Positions 1 to 7,599 of a stretch of DNA of 64,000 nucleotides are shown here, piece by piece. Numbering within the stretch: the stretch's first letter is position 1; every line of letters starts with the position of its first letter. A program made the translations under genes and the position numbers. The notes below the pieces were generated by a model that saw nothing but the letters and a program-made list of their open reading frames with translations, was not told where the DNA came from and did no database searches. The stretch spans positions 20,721 through 84,720 of the forward strand of contig JAEERW010000014.1 of the NCBI GenBank assembly GCA_016286055.1, in the 5' to 3' direction. Origin of the DNA: Bacteroidales bacterium (GTDB lineage Bacteria; Bacteroidota; Bacteroidia; Bacteroidales; UBA3824).

Positions 1-27
1 GCATACCCAAAAGTGAATTTTTTTATT

Positions 28-35
28 TATCTTTG
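28..35 (+). promoter_or_regulatory. Promoter -7 element for the radical SAM gene
   Basis: TATCTTTG matches the Bacteroidota -7 consensus TAnnTTTG exactly and lies 30 bases before the ATG at 66. No TTTG -33 box is found at the usual distance, so this is a half match only. Confidence 0.45.
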
Positions 36-65
36 TGAACGGAAAATTTAATCAAACTATATTCT

Positions 66-1154
66 ATGTCTATTTCAAATTCTCTTAAACATCTGGTTTT
101 TAGGCGTTACCGTGATAATGAAATAAAGCGGCATACGCTAAACTATTTGTTTTGGGAGTGTACGCTTAAGTGCAACCTTTCATGTTTGCACTGTGGAAGC
201 GACTGCCTTAAAAAGTCGGAACAGGAAGATATGCCTGTGGCAGATTTCGTCAAGGTATTGGATGATATAAAATCATCAGGCACAGCCGATAAGCTTACAA
301 TTTGTATCACTGGTGGCGAACCTCTTCTGCGCAACGACTTGGAGAATGCGGGCATAGAGATTATTCAGCATGGGTTTAATTGGGGTATTGTTACTAATGG
401 TATGTTGCTCACCGAAAGTAGATTTCGTTCGCTTATAAATGCTGGAATGGGCAGCATGAGTTTTAGTCTCGACGGTTTTGAACCTGAACACAACCGTTTG
501 CGTCAGAATCCATTAGGCTTTGAACGTGTGATGTCGGCTATTAACCTAGCTACTGAATATTCAAAACATCATAGCTTTATGTTTGACGTTATCACATGTG
601 TAAACTCATTCAATTACAATAGTTTGAGAGATTTTCGACAGTTTCTGATCAACAATGGCATCAGGCATTGGAGGATTTTTTCAATTTTTCCAGAAGGAAG
701 AGCGAGTGATAATTTCAATCAATTATCTATAAGCCGTTTGCAATATAGAGGTTTGATGGACTTTATTGCTGAAACACGTAAAGATTTTGGCGACAAGATT
801 CACCTCAACTATTCGTGCGAAGGCTGGCTTGGTGATTATGAGTTAAAGGTGAGAGACTTTTTCTTTTTTTGTCGTGCTGGTGTTAACATAGCCTCAGTAA
901 TGTGCGACGGCAATGTTACAGGCTGTTTGAGTGTCCGCGCCAAAGATTTTATACAGGGTAATGTATATGAACGAAGTTTTTCGGATATTTGGAACAACGG
1001 TTACGCCGTTATGCGCAATAGAGCTTGGGCAAAACAAGGCAAATGTGCCAAGTGTAAGCAATGGAACAAGTGTCTTGGCAACGGTATGCACTTGCATCCA
1101 GGACTTTCCGAAGGCGTGGCAAGGTGCAATTATTCAGAATTATACAACAATTAA
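66..1154 (+). CDS. Radical SAM/SPASM enzyme of the rSAM/lipoprotein pair
   Basis: A 362-residue radical SAM protein. The CNLSCLHC motif places the three cluster cysteines at C36, C40 and C43, with a further Cys at 47. The TGGEPLLR motif follows near residue 81. A cysteine-rich C-terminal region (about residues 268-345, including CAKCKQWNKC) is SPASM-like and should bind extra 4Fe-4S clusters. SPASM enzymes usually modify ribosomally made peptides or proteins. The next gene, 31 bp away, encodes a small lipoprotein. This pairing matches the Bacteroidota rSAM/lipoprotein family pair (TIGR04133/TIGR04134), recalled from family knowledge and not searched. The lipoprotein is the obvious candidate substrate, but that is inference. 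The chemistry is unknown. Confidence 0.85.
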   Translation: MSISNSLKHLVFRRYRDNEIKRHTLNYLFWECTLKCNLSCLHCGSDCLKKSEQEDMPVADFVKVLDDIKSSGTADKLTICITGGEPLLRNDLENAGIEIIQHGFNWGIVTNGMLLTESRFRSLINAGMGSMSFSLDGFEPEHNRLRQNPLGFERVMSAINLATEYSKHHSFMFDVITCVNSFNYNSLRDFRQFLINNGIRHWRIFSIFPEGRASDNFNQLSISRLQYRGLMDFIAETRKDFGDKIHLNYSCEGWLGDYELKVRDFFFFCRAGVNIASVMCDGNVTGCLSVRAKDFIQGNVYERSFSDIWNNGYAVMRNRAWAKQGKCAKCKQWNKCLGNGMHLHPGLSEGVARCNYSELYNN

Positions 1155-1185
1155 TACAATTATAAACAATTAAATTTTACACATT

Positions 1186-1575
1186 ATGAAAATTACATGG
1201 AAAAAGGTGACTGCGGCAGTTGTTGCGTTTTTTGGCATCGGTGCACTCACAGCCTGCTATGGAATGCCTCCGCATGAAGACGCAGAAAATCCATACTTGG
1301 TTTACGGCAAAGTAAAAACAACGAACCAAAATGGTGAAACTCAATCGGTTGAAAAAGTGAATGTATCAGTACAACTTGGTACTGTAAAATATTCAGCCGT
1401 TACTAATGCTGATGGTTTCTACGAAATTCATCTTCCAGAATCGTGTACACAAGGTAGCGGTTTTTATGTTATTTTTGAAGATAGCACCGGTGTTCTCAAA
1501 AAGGACTCTTCGCAAGTGTTTATCACTCCCGGCACCAAGGGAGAATTGTTAGATATGATTTTGAAATCTGAATAG
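1186..1575 (+). CDS. Small lipoprotein partner of the radical SAM enzyme
   Basis: A 129-residue protein. An N-terminal hydrophobic segment ends in the lipobox LTAC, with the lipidated Cys at 24, followed by YGMPP. The rest reads as one carboxypeptidase-regulatory-like beta-sandwich (YGKVKTTNQNG, later TNADGFYEIHLP). It lies 31 bp after the radical SAM gene and a strong terminator follows, so the two form a bicistron. The family is known as the lipoprotein half of the rSAM/lipoprotein system (TIGR04134). No catalytic residues are recognisable. It probably sits in the cell envelope and may be modified by its neighbour. Confidence 0.8.
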   Translation: MKITWKKVTAAVVAFFGIGALTACYGMPPHEDAENPYLVYGKVKTTNQNGETQSVEKVNVSVQLGTVKYSAVTNADGFYEIHLPESCTQGSGFYVIFEDSTGVLKKDSSQVFITPGTKGELLDMILKSE

Positions 1576-1598
1576 ACACATTAATTTATTAAACAAAG

Positions 1599-1630
1599 AA
1601 GCGCCGATTGAAGTATTTCAATCGGCGCTT
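1599..1630. terminator. Bidirectional intrinsic terminator
   Basis: A perfect 14-bp inverted repeat (AAGCGCCGATTGAA, 4-base loop, complement) lies between two convergent genes. A-rich sequence on one side and T-containing sequence on the other suit termination of both the lipoprotein gene (+) and the kinase gene (-). Confidence 0.8.
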
Positions 1631-1653
1631 GTTATAAATTAATCAACAATATG

Positions 1654-3690
1654 TTACATAGGTTGGACGGATGTTTCGCCTTTTAAAATTATTTTCCAAC
1701 GCTTTCCGCTGTTGTCTTTGCACGAAAATCCGTAAGAAGGCTGTGCGTAAACGCTGTTGTAGATAAATTCGCTGCACGGAAGTTTGGTTTTATTGTCTAT
1801 GAATCCGTACTTGCCGTTTTTATCTTTTTGCAGACAAATACCGTAGTCGGTTTGGAAACCATTTGGACAAGCAGCATATAGATAATCTATTAAAACATAA
1901 CCATTTGCATCTACAAATCCAAGTTTGTCGCCAGCACCATCGGGACTTGTGCCTCGCTGTTGCGACAGATTTTTGGTGCTTGTAGCGTTTAGTATTTCGG
2001 TGCACTTTGCTGCTTTATCCTTTGCAGGCGCATAGTCGGGTTTAATTTTCAGCGCCTTGTTATAATAGATGAGAGCACGTGCCACATTTTTCTCGTCGAA
2101 ACAAGCGTTACCCTGTTTTGTAAGGGCAGATAGTTCGGCATCCTCCTCATTTTGCTGACTATTGTCGGGAGCAGGAGTAGGAGTGGGCTGCGGCTGAGGT
2201 TCAGGAGTTTGCTGTTGGTTGTTGTTGCCTTGGTTATTGTCCTGATTGTTGGAGCCCTGATTATTGTTGGTAGGATTCTCGATTGGTGGATTGTTGTTGC
2301 CAGCTTCATCGTCATCAATAAATAGGAATAATGCTCCCACACCTAATAACATCAGCAACAAAAGCAATATTATTATTAAAGGTGCTTTTGATTTTTTCTT
2401 CTCCTCCACAATTCCAGACTTTGGCTGAGCTGTTGGTTGCGGAGCGGGTTTTGGAATATCAACCTTGGGCGGAGTAGGTGGAGCAGGTGGAGGTGCTACT
2501 TGAGTTACAGGTGGAGGGGTAACGGTAGCGGGTGGTATAGGACGGTTTAACACCTCCATAATCTCTTGGCAGTCGTAAAATCTGTCCTCGCGGTTAGGCT
2601 TTGTAGACTTGCGGATTATCTCTTGGAAATTAGGATTTTTAACTGTATCGGCATTTTTGTCGTTGAGATTGCCGGTTGTCATTTCCAAAAGTATCAGTCC
2701 AAGAGCATAAATGTCGGCACGTTGGTCTACCTCATTGCCTTTGGTCATCTGTTCGGGAGCAGCGTATTTAGGTGTTCCCACTTTTACGAGGTCGTCGTCG
2801 AAATAATCGGCACTTGCAAGTCCGAAATCCAATATTTTTACATTGTCGCCGCGATAAGTAACAATCATATTTTCGGGTTTGAGGTCGCGGTGAATAATCT
2901 GTTTTTTGTGAACGTACGAAAGCGCATCGAGCATCTGCGAAAACAATTTTTTTGTAAGACGCTCGTCTTTGACAGTGCGACCAGTTTTTATTAAATCGGT
3001 AAGAGTTTGACCGTCAACGTATTCCATTGTGTAGAAAGCGCCTTCTTCGTCCTCGCCTTTGTCTAATATGCGCACGATATTTGGGTGGTCGAGATGGTAA
3101 GCATTTTCAAACTCCTTGAAAAACAGATTTTTGTAATCCTCATTATCTTTAAACTGAGGTTTAATACGCTTGATAATAATCCATTTGCCGTATTGTTTGC
3201 CCTGATAAACAGTGCTCATAGCACCTTGTGTAGACATTGGCTTTATATCGGTAAAACGCGACGATACTGCCATGCTCTGACCAAATGCAGCCTGAGAAAC
3301 CCCTGCCGACGAAGATGACGATTTAGGCGGAGTCTGCAATGTAGTTGCCCCTGATTGAGAAGCCTCTGTTATGAAACCCGAACCTTCAGACTCTGTATTT
3401 TGCACGGGTGCAGGCTCTGGCATAGGAGCGGGAGCAGGTTTGGGCTGAGGCTGTGGCTGTGGTGGGGGAGGAGGAGCAACAGTGGATGCTTCTGTAACAA
3501 ATCCTGAGCCCTCTAATTCTGATGTATCAGCTGATGCTCCGTTGAGTTCGGCATCAATCATTTTATTTAATTCGTCTTGGCTGATACCAAAGTCGGAAGC
3601 TTTTTTTTCCAACAGTTTACGGTCAACATCGCTCAGAGTGCCATCTCCGCATGCCGACTGTATCAGCATTTTCATTCTTTCTATCGACAT
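1654..3690 (-). CDS. Membrane-anchored serine/threonine protein kinase with TPR and C-terminal domain
   Basis: A 678-residue Hanks-type kinase. A short N-terminal helical region resembling a TerB/EF-hand-like fold (1-50) is followed by a Pro/Gln-rich linker (60-140) that carries the sequence EGSGF(V/I)TEAS twice. The kinase domain spans about 148-385: likely ATP lysine K174, catalytic HRDLKPEN at 267-274, DFG at 288-290, APE at 311-313. A second Pro-rich linker leads to a single membrane helix (APLIIILLLLLMLLG region), an Asn/Gln-rich spacer, a TPR-like segment (AELSALTKQGNACFDEKN) and a C-terminal domain resembling WG/KWG-type repeats. Catalytic residues look intact. The kinase domain should be cytoplasmic and the C-terminal part periplasmic. 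Targets are unknown. It is monocistronic, with its own perfect promoter. Confidence 0.9.
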   Translation of the reverse strand: MSIERMKMLIQSACGDGTLSDVDRKLLEKKASDFGISQDELNKMIDAELNGASADTSELEGSGFVTEASTVAPPPPPQPQPQPKPAPAPMPEPAPVQNTESEGSGFITEASQSGATTLQTPPKSSSSSAGVSQAAFGQSMAVSSRFTDIKPMSTQGAMSTVYQGKQYGKWIIIKRIKPQFKDNEDYKNLFFKEFENAYHLDHPNIVRILDKGEDEEGAFYTMEYVDGQTLTDLIKTGRTVKDERLTKKLFSQMLDALSYVHKKQIIHRDLKPENMIVTYRGDNVKILDFGLASADYFDDDLVKVGTPKYAAPEQMTKGNEVDQRADIYALGLILLEMTTGNLNDKNADTVKNPNFQEIIRKSTKPNREDRFYDCQEIMEVLNRPIPPATVTPPPVTQVAPPPAPPTPPKVDIPKPAPQPTAQPKSGIVEEKKKSKAPLIIILLLLLMLLGVGALFLFIDDDEAGNNNPPIENPTNNNQGSNNQDNNQGNNNQQQTPEPQPQPTPTPAPDNSQQNEEDAELSALTKQGNACFDEKNVARALIYYNKALKIKPDYAPAKDKAAKCTEILNATSTKNLSQQRGTSPDGAGDKLGFVDANGYVLIDYLYAACPNGFQTDYGICLQKDKNGKYGFIDNKTKLPCSEFIYNSVYAQPSYGFSCKDNSGKRWKIILKGETSVQPM

Positions 3691-3716
3691 AAGTTTCTTT
3701 TTTTAAATTCAAAGTT

Positions 3717-3747
3717 CAAATTTACACTTTTTTATTATAACAGCAAA
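3717..3747 (-). promoter_or_regulatory. Bacteroidota promoter for the Ser/Thr kinase gene
   Basis: Read on the minus strand, TTTG (3744-3747), exactly 19 bases, then TAAATTTG (3717-3724) is a full match to the -33/-7 consensus TTTG-N19-TAnnTTTG. It lies 27 bases before the kinase start at 3690. Confidence 0.8.
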
Positions 3748-3801
3748 AAAAAATTGCAATTTTATTTTTTAGATTATTATTTTTTTTCGGGAATATTTGT
3801 T

Positions 3802-3809
3802 TACATTTG
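3802..3809 (+). promoter_or_regulatory. Promoter -7 element for the pseudouridine synthase gene
   Basis: TACATTTG matches TAnnTTTG exactly. Transcription should start near 3816. An upstream in-frame TTG at 3807 lies inside this element and so cannot be the translation start; the ATG at 3843 is used instead. Confidence 0.6.
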
Positions 3810-3842
3810 CAAAAATTTTCAAACACGATTATAGCAACTACA

Positions 3843-5228
3843 ATGGACGAAAATTACAACCGCGGCAACTCCTATTCGGACAACAATTCCCGCGAAAACT
3901 ACAGCGAAGGCGGCAGACCACGCCGCAAAAGAATATTTGTAAAAAAAGATAACGACAGTTTCAACAACGATCGCAGCTTTAGTCGCGACAACGATGGAAA
4001 CGGCTATCAAAAACGCAATTACAACCGTGATGGTCAATATTCGCGTCCTCACAAATCCTACGGCAACGACCGTGGCTATCAGGGCGACAGAAACGGTGGC
4101 CGTCAAGGATACCGCAGCAACGACAACAACGGTGGCAACTACGGTGGTGCCAACGGCTATCATAAACGAAGTTTTAACCGCGATGGAGGAAACTATCAGG
4201 GTGGCTATGGACAAAATCGCCGTTTCAACAATGATCGTTACAAAAACAACGACCGCTACAACAATGATAATTGGAACAACAACGGCGAAGGTTACGGAAA
4301 CCGTTATAATTCATACGGTAACGACAACAACAACTATCGCCGCCGCAACAGCAACTATACCGTTGACGAAAAAGGATACCACCACAAAAAATATTGGGAT
4401 CATAGCGATAGGCGTCAAAAAGCCATTGAGAACGATGCCCAAAGCGAAGACGATGTAATGCTTCACGATGGCAAAATTCGTCTCAATAAGTTCTTGTCAA
4501 ATAGCGGATTGTGCTCTCGTCGCGAGGCCGACAAGATGATTAAGCAGGGTCTTGTTTCCGTTAATGGCGAAGTAATTACTGAGATGGGCGTTAAAGTAAA
4601 CCTTACCGACGAGGTAATGTTTGGCGGACACATTGTGAAACCCGAACGCAAACGCTACATCATTCTCAACAAACCAAAGGATTATATAACCACTCTCCGC
4701 GATCCTCACGCACGTAACACTGTTATGGAATTGATTGAGGGTGCTTGCAAAGAGCGTGTTTATCCCGTTGGTCGTCTTGACCGCAACACCACTGGCGTAT
4801 TGCTCTTTACCAACGATGGCGACTTGGCTAAGAAACTTACTCACCCCAGCAACGAGATTCAGAAAGTATATCACGTTTTGCTCGACAAGAGTGTTTCTCG
4901 TGCAGATATGGACCGTATTGCAGAAGGTTTCGACCTTGAAGACGGTTTTATACAAGCTGATGAAATACTCTATCCTAATGCCGATTCAAAATCAGAAGTG
5001 GAAATCAGGATTCATTCTGGTCGCAACCGTATTGTACGTCGTATTTTTGAGGCTCTCGGCTACGAAGTTAAGAAACTCGACCGCATAATGTTTGCAGGAT
5101 TGAGCAAAAAAGGCATTCCCCGTGGTCAGTGGAGATTCCTCAACGACAACGAAATTGGATTTTTGAACATGATTACAAACAATGCCGGTGATGATGAAAA
5201 TCACACCGACGACGATTCCGAAGACTGA
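3843..5228 (+). CDS. Pseudouridine synthase, RsuA/RluB/RluE/RluF family, with long low-complexity N-terminus
   Basis: A 461-residue protein from the ATG at 3843. Residues 1 to about 205 are very rich in Asn, Arg, Gly and Tyr (repeats such as NDRYKNNDRYNND) and look disordered and RNA-binding. Then comes an S4 RNA-binding domain (from IRLNKFLSNSGLCSRREADK, about 213-275). The catalytic domain carries GRLDRNTTG with the nucleophile Asp at 313. The enzyme should isomerise a uridine in rRNA, with RluB-type 23S rRNA modification most likely; the exact site cannot be told. RluB-like proteins are usually 240-300 residues, so the extension is extra, though similar tails occur on Bacteroidota homologues. 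Confidence 0.88.
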   Translation: MDENYNRGNSYSDNNSRENYSEGGRPRRKRIFVKKDNDSFNNDRSFSRDNDGNGYQKRNYNRDGQYSRPHKSYGNDRGYQGDRNGGRQGYRSNDNNGGNYGGANGYHKRSFNRDGGNYQGGYGQNRRFNNDRYKNNDRYNNDNWNNNGEGYGNRYNSYGNDNNNYRRRNSNYTVDEKGYHHKKYWDHSDRRQKAIENDAQSEDDVMLHDGKIRLNKFLSNSGLCSRREADKMIKQGLVSVNGEVITEMGVKVNLTDEVMFGGHIVKPERKRYIILNKPKDYITTLRDPHARNTVMELIEGACKERVYPVGRLDRNTTGVLLFTNDGDLAKKLTHPSNEIQKVYHVLLDKSVSRADMDRIAEGFDLEDGFIQADEILYPNADSKSEVEIRIHSGRNRIVRRIFEALGYEVKKLDRIMFAGLSKKGIPRGQWRFLNDNEIGFLNMITNNAGDDENHTDDDSED

Positions 5229-5245
5229 TTTTTATCTAAACAAAG

Positions 5246-6103
5246 ATGTTTGATAAAATAAAACAATATTTTTCATTAGTCCGGTTTGCGCACACGGTAT
5301 TTTGCATGCCGTTTGCGTTGGCCGGTTTTTTTTGGGCAATTAAAACTTGCGGTGGGTTTTCATGGATACTGCTTTTGCAAGTGGTTGGCTGTATGGTTTT
5401 TGCACGCAATGCAGCTATGGGGTTCAACCGCTATTTAGATCGCGATGTTGACGCACAGAATCCTCGCACCCAAAACCGAGAGATACCAGCTGGCAAAATT
5501 TCGCCAAAGAATGCACTTATATTTGTAATAGTAAATGCGCTGCTTTTTGTTGCTGTAACGTTTACAATCAACAGGTTAGTTTTTTTTCTATCGCCAGTGG
5601 CAATATTTGTGGTATTGTTTTATAGCTACACAAAACGTTTTACATCGCTGTGCCACTTTGTGTTAGGTTGCGGAATGGCACTTGCGCCTTTGGGAGCTTA
5701 TTTGGCAGTGTGCGGCGAGTTTTCGCTGGTGGCTATTTTATATTTTGTGCTTGTGCTGAGTTGGGGCGGAGGTTTCGATATCATCTACTCTCTGCAAGAT
5801 GCACGGTTCGACACCGAACAAAACCTTCATTCTGTACCGCAAAGATTTGGTATTAAAAAATCTCTGACTCTGAGTATCTTAGCTCATATTGTAACAGCAA
5901 TTTCGGTTTTGGCTCTCGGTTATTTTCAAAATGGCGGAGTGTTTTTTGCAATTGGTGCCAGCATATTTTTGTTGTTGCTTGTACGTCAGCACACAATTGT
6001 AAAGCCCGATGATTTGTCGAAAGTGAACATAGCATTTGGAACTTTCAATGGTATTGCCAGTATTATATTCGCTATTTTCAATATCTTAGACATCATGCTG
6101 TAA
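5246..6103 (+). CDS. UbiA-family polyprenyltransferase
   Basis: A 285-residue integral membrane protein with about eight or nine hydrophobic helices. The first prenyl-diphosphate/Mg motif is N61-x3-D65-x3-D69 (NRYLDRDVD). The second is D178 with D185-x3-D189 (SLQDARFD). Members attach a polyprenyl chain to an aromatic ring, in menaquinone or ubiquinone synthesis. In Bacteroidota, UbiA-like proteins of this length are often MqnP-type enzymes of the futalosine menaquinone route, but this subfamily assignment is inference because no other mqn or men gene is in the window. It lies 17 bp after the pseudouridine synthase gene and may be co-transcribed with it. Confidence 0.85.
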   Translation: MFDKIKQYFSLVRFAHTVFCMPFALAGFFWAIKTCGGFSWILLLQVVGCMVFARNAAMGFNRYLDRDVDAQNPRTQNREIPAGKISPKNALIFVIVNALLFVAVTFTINRLVFFLSPVAIFVVLFYSYTKRFTSLCHFVLGCGMALAPLGAYLAVCGEFSLVAILYFVLVLSWGGGFDIIYSLQDARFDTEQNLHSVPQRFGIKKSLTLSILAHIVTAISVLALGYFQNGGVFFAIGASIFLLLLVRQHTIVKPDDLSKVNIAFGTFNGIASIIFAIFNILDIML

Positions 6104-6129
6104 AAAACAATAAAAAAAGAGTTATTTGT

Positions 6130-6160
6130 TTTGCAAACAAATATTAAATAGTTAATTTTG
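6130..6160 (+). promoter_or_regulatory. Promoter of tRNA-Thr
   Basis: TTTG (6130-6133), 19 bases, TAATTTTG (6153-6160): a perfect Bacteroidota -33/-7 promoter that ends 10 bases before the tRNA. Confidence 0.8.
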
Positions 6161-6170
6161 CAGCGTAAAC

Positions 6171-6244
6171 GCCACCGTAGCTCAGTTGGTTAGAGCGGTT
6201 GTTTCGTAAACAACAGGTCGCGAGTTCAACTCTCGCCAGTGGCT
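6171..6244 (+). tRNA. tRNA-Thr (anticodon CGT)
   Basis: A cloverleaf folds by eye. The anticodon stem GTTGT/ACAAC encloses TTCGTAA, giving anticodon CGT (reads ACG, Thr). The T arm is GCGAG-TTCAACT-CTCGC. The acceptor GCCACCG pairs with CAGTGGC apart from a C-A mismatch at pair 6. The discriminator is T and CCA is not encoded. Confidence 0.93.
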
Positions 6245-6251
6245 CAAATCA

Positions 6252-7349
6252 TTATAGTTTTATTTTCTTTATCTCTTCTTCGATACGGATTCCAGTATAT
6301 TCTGATGCATATTTGAATCCGGGATATTCGTTGAATAGGGCTATGATGCTGCAATTGGGCGGGAGAGGGGTCTTGTCGTATACTCCGCTTATTATCAATG
6401 TTGGCTTGTTGAGTTTTTGGCAACGGTTTATGATATTGCCTGTTATTTTGCCCATTATCGACTGACGGTCGAACGACCCTTCGCTGGTAACCACCAAGTC
6501 TGATTCGGATATTTTTTTATCGATATCTACTGCATTGAGCACATAATCGGCACCAGAAATGATTTTTGCGTTAAGCAGAGCCGCCATTCCTCCGCCTATT
6601 CCTCCTCCTGCACCCGCACCTTCTATTTGTGAAATGTCGGTGCCGATGTCTTCCTTAATCACTTCGGCTATATGTGCCATCGCCTCTTCGAGGTAATCAA
6701 TCTCTTGCGGTGTGGCTCCTTTTTGTTCAGCGTATACTTTGGTGGCTCCAAAGTTGCCGAGCAGTGGATTTTTCACATCCACAGCAGCATTGAACTCAAT
6801 ACCAGAGTATATGTTGGTTGGTATTATATGTTTGATATTCATATAATTGCGAGGTATTGGCTCAACATCTTTGCCATCATTGTTTACAAATTTGAAACCC
6901 AACGCCAAAGCGGCACCCAAAAAGAGGTCGTTGGTGGATGTTCCGCCTATGCCTACGATTATTTTTTGAGGATGACGCACATCCACCACTCGTTTAATGT
7001 CGTGGCCGAGGCCGTATGAATTGTTTTGGAGTATGTATTGTTCGCTAAGAGCCAATTTGTTGCCGCCCAATGTCAACGACGATTCTAAAATTGCCGTATG
7101 GTTATAAATGCTGTACAGATATTTGCTTTGAATTGTTCGTCGTGCGGCGTTGTAACTTAGAAATTCCCATCTCGAAAAATTATTTCGCCAACGCAGCGAT
7201 TCCAAAAAACCATCACCGCCATCCGACACTTGTAATATTTCGGTTTCAACACCAGGATGTACAGAATTGAAAGAGTTTTCAATCATTTTGCCTAACAGTT
7301 TCGACGAAAATGTTCCCTTCATCTTGTCACACGCTATCAAAATCTTCAT
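6252..7349 (-). CDS. Glycerate kinase
   Basis: A 365-residue protein starting MKILIACDKMKGTFSS, the typical N-terminus of the GlxK/GarK glycerate kinase family. It is followed by VSDGGDGFLES and a Gly-rich segment (EGAGAGGGIGGGMAALL) and later TSEGSFDRQS. The family phosphorylates D-glycerate with ATP to 2- or 3-phosphoglycerate in the cytoplasm. Length matches the family (about 370-380). It stands alone on the minus strand between two tRNAs. Its stop lies 7 bp from the end of tRNA-Thr, with no obvious separate terminator. Confidence 0.9.
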   Translation of the reverse strand: MKILIACDKMKGTFSSKLLGKMIENSFNSVHPGVETEILQVSDGGDGFLESLRWRNNFSRWEFLSYNAARRTIQSKYLYSIYNHTAILESSLTLGGNKLALSEQYILQNNSYGLGHDIKRVVDVRHPQKIIVGIGGTSTNDLFLGAALALGFKFVNNDGKDVEPIPRNYMNIKHIIPTNIYSGIEFNAAVDVKNPLLGNFGATKVYAEQKGATPQEIDYLEEAMAHIAEVIKEDIGTDISQIEGAGAGGGIGGGMAALLNAKIISGADYVLNAVDIDKKISESDLVVTSEGSFDRQSIMGKITGNIINRCQKLNKPTLIISGVYDKTPLPPNCSIIALFNEYPGFKYASEYTGIRIEEEIKKIKL

Positions 7350-7437
7350 TGTGGTAATTATTTGGTAATTATAAATCGTTTTAATCTAACAGATTATGTA
7401 TTTTTTGGATTAAATCATAAAAAAAACATCAAAATTA

Positions 7438-7468
7438 TTTGTAGGTAATAAAATAGTTAGTACTTTTG
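7438..7468 (+). promoter_or_regulatory. Promoter of tRNA-Lys
   Basis: TTTG (7438-7441), 19 bases, TACTTTTG (7461-7468): a perfect -33/-7 promoter 16 bases before the tRNA. On the opposite strand CAAAATTA at 7430-7437 reads TAATTTTG, a possible -7 element for the divergent glycerate kinase gene. Confidence 0.8.
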
Positions 7469-7484
7469 CGGTGTCAAAAATAGA

Positions 7485-7560
7485 CGGTCTCTAGCTCAGT
7501 TGGTAGAGCAACTGACTCTTAATCAGTGGGTCCAGGGTTCGACTCCCTGGAGACCGACCA
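7485..7560 (+). tRNA. tRNA-Lys (anticodon CTT)
   Basis: The acceptor CGGTCTC pairs perfectly with GAGACCG. The anticodon stem ACTGA/TCAGT encloses CTCTTAA, giving anticodon CTT (Lys). The T arm is CAGGG-TTCGACT-CCCTG. Discriminator A is followed by CCA, so the 3' CCA appears to be encoded, unlike in the other two tRNAs here. Confidence 0.95.
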
Positions 7561-7598
7561 AACCCGGAAAATGAACTTCATTTTTCGGGTTTTCTTTT
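7561..7598 (+). terminator. Intrinsic terminator after tRNA-Lys
   Basis: An inverted repeat (AACCCGGAAAATGAA against TTCATTTTTCGGGTT, about 14 bp with one imperfection) is followed directly by TTTCTTTT. It sits between tRNA-Lys and the convergent CotH gene stop at 7600. Confidence 0.8.
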
Positions 7599-7599
7599 A

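Noticed and set aside
3807..3842. TTG start for the pseudouridine synthase
   Set aside because: The codon lies inside the -7 promoter element TACATTTG.
3994..4458. Second coding frame within the low-complexity region of the pseudouridine synthase gene
   Set aside because: Open shadow frames arise from the repetitive AAC/GGC codons; their products are Thr/Ala/Val-rich and match no family.
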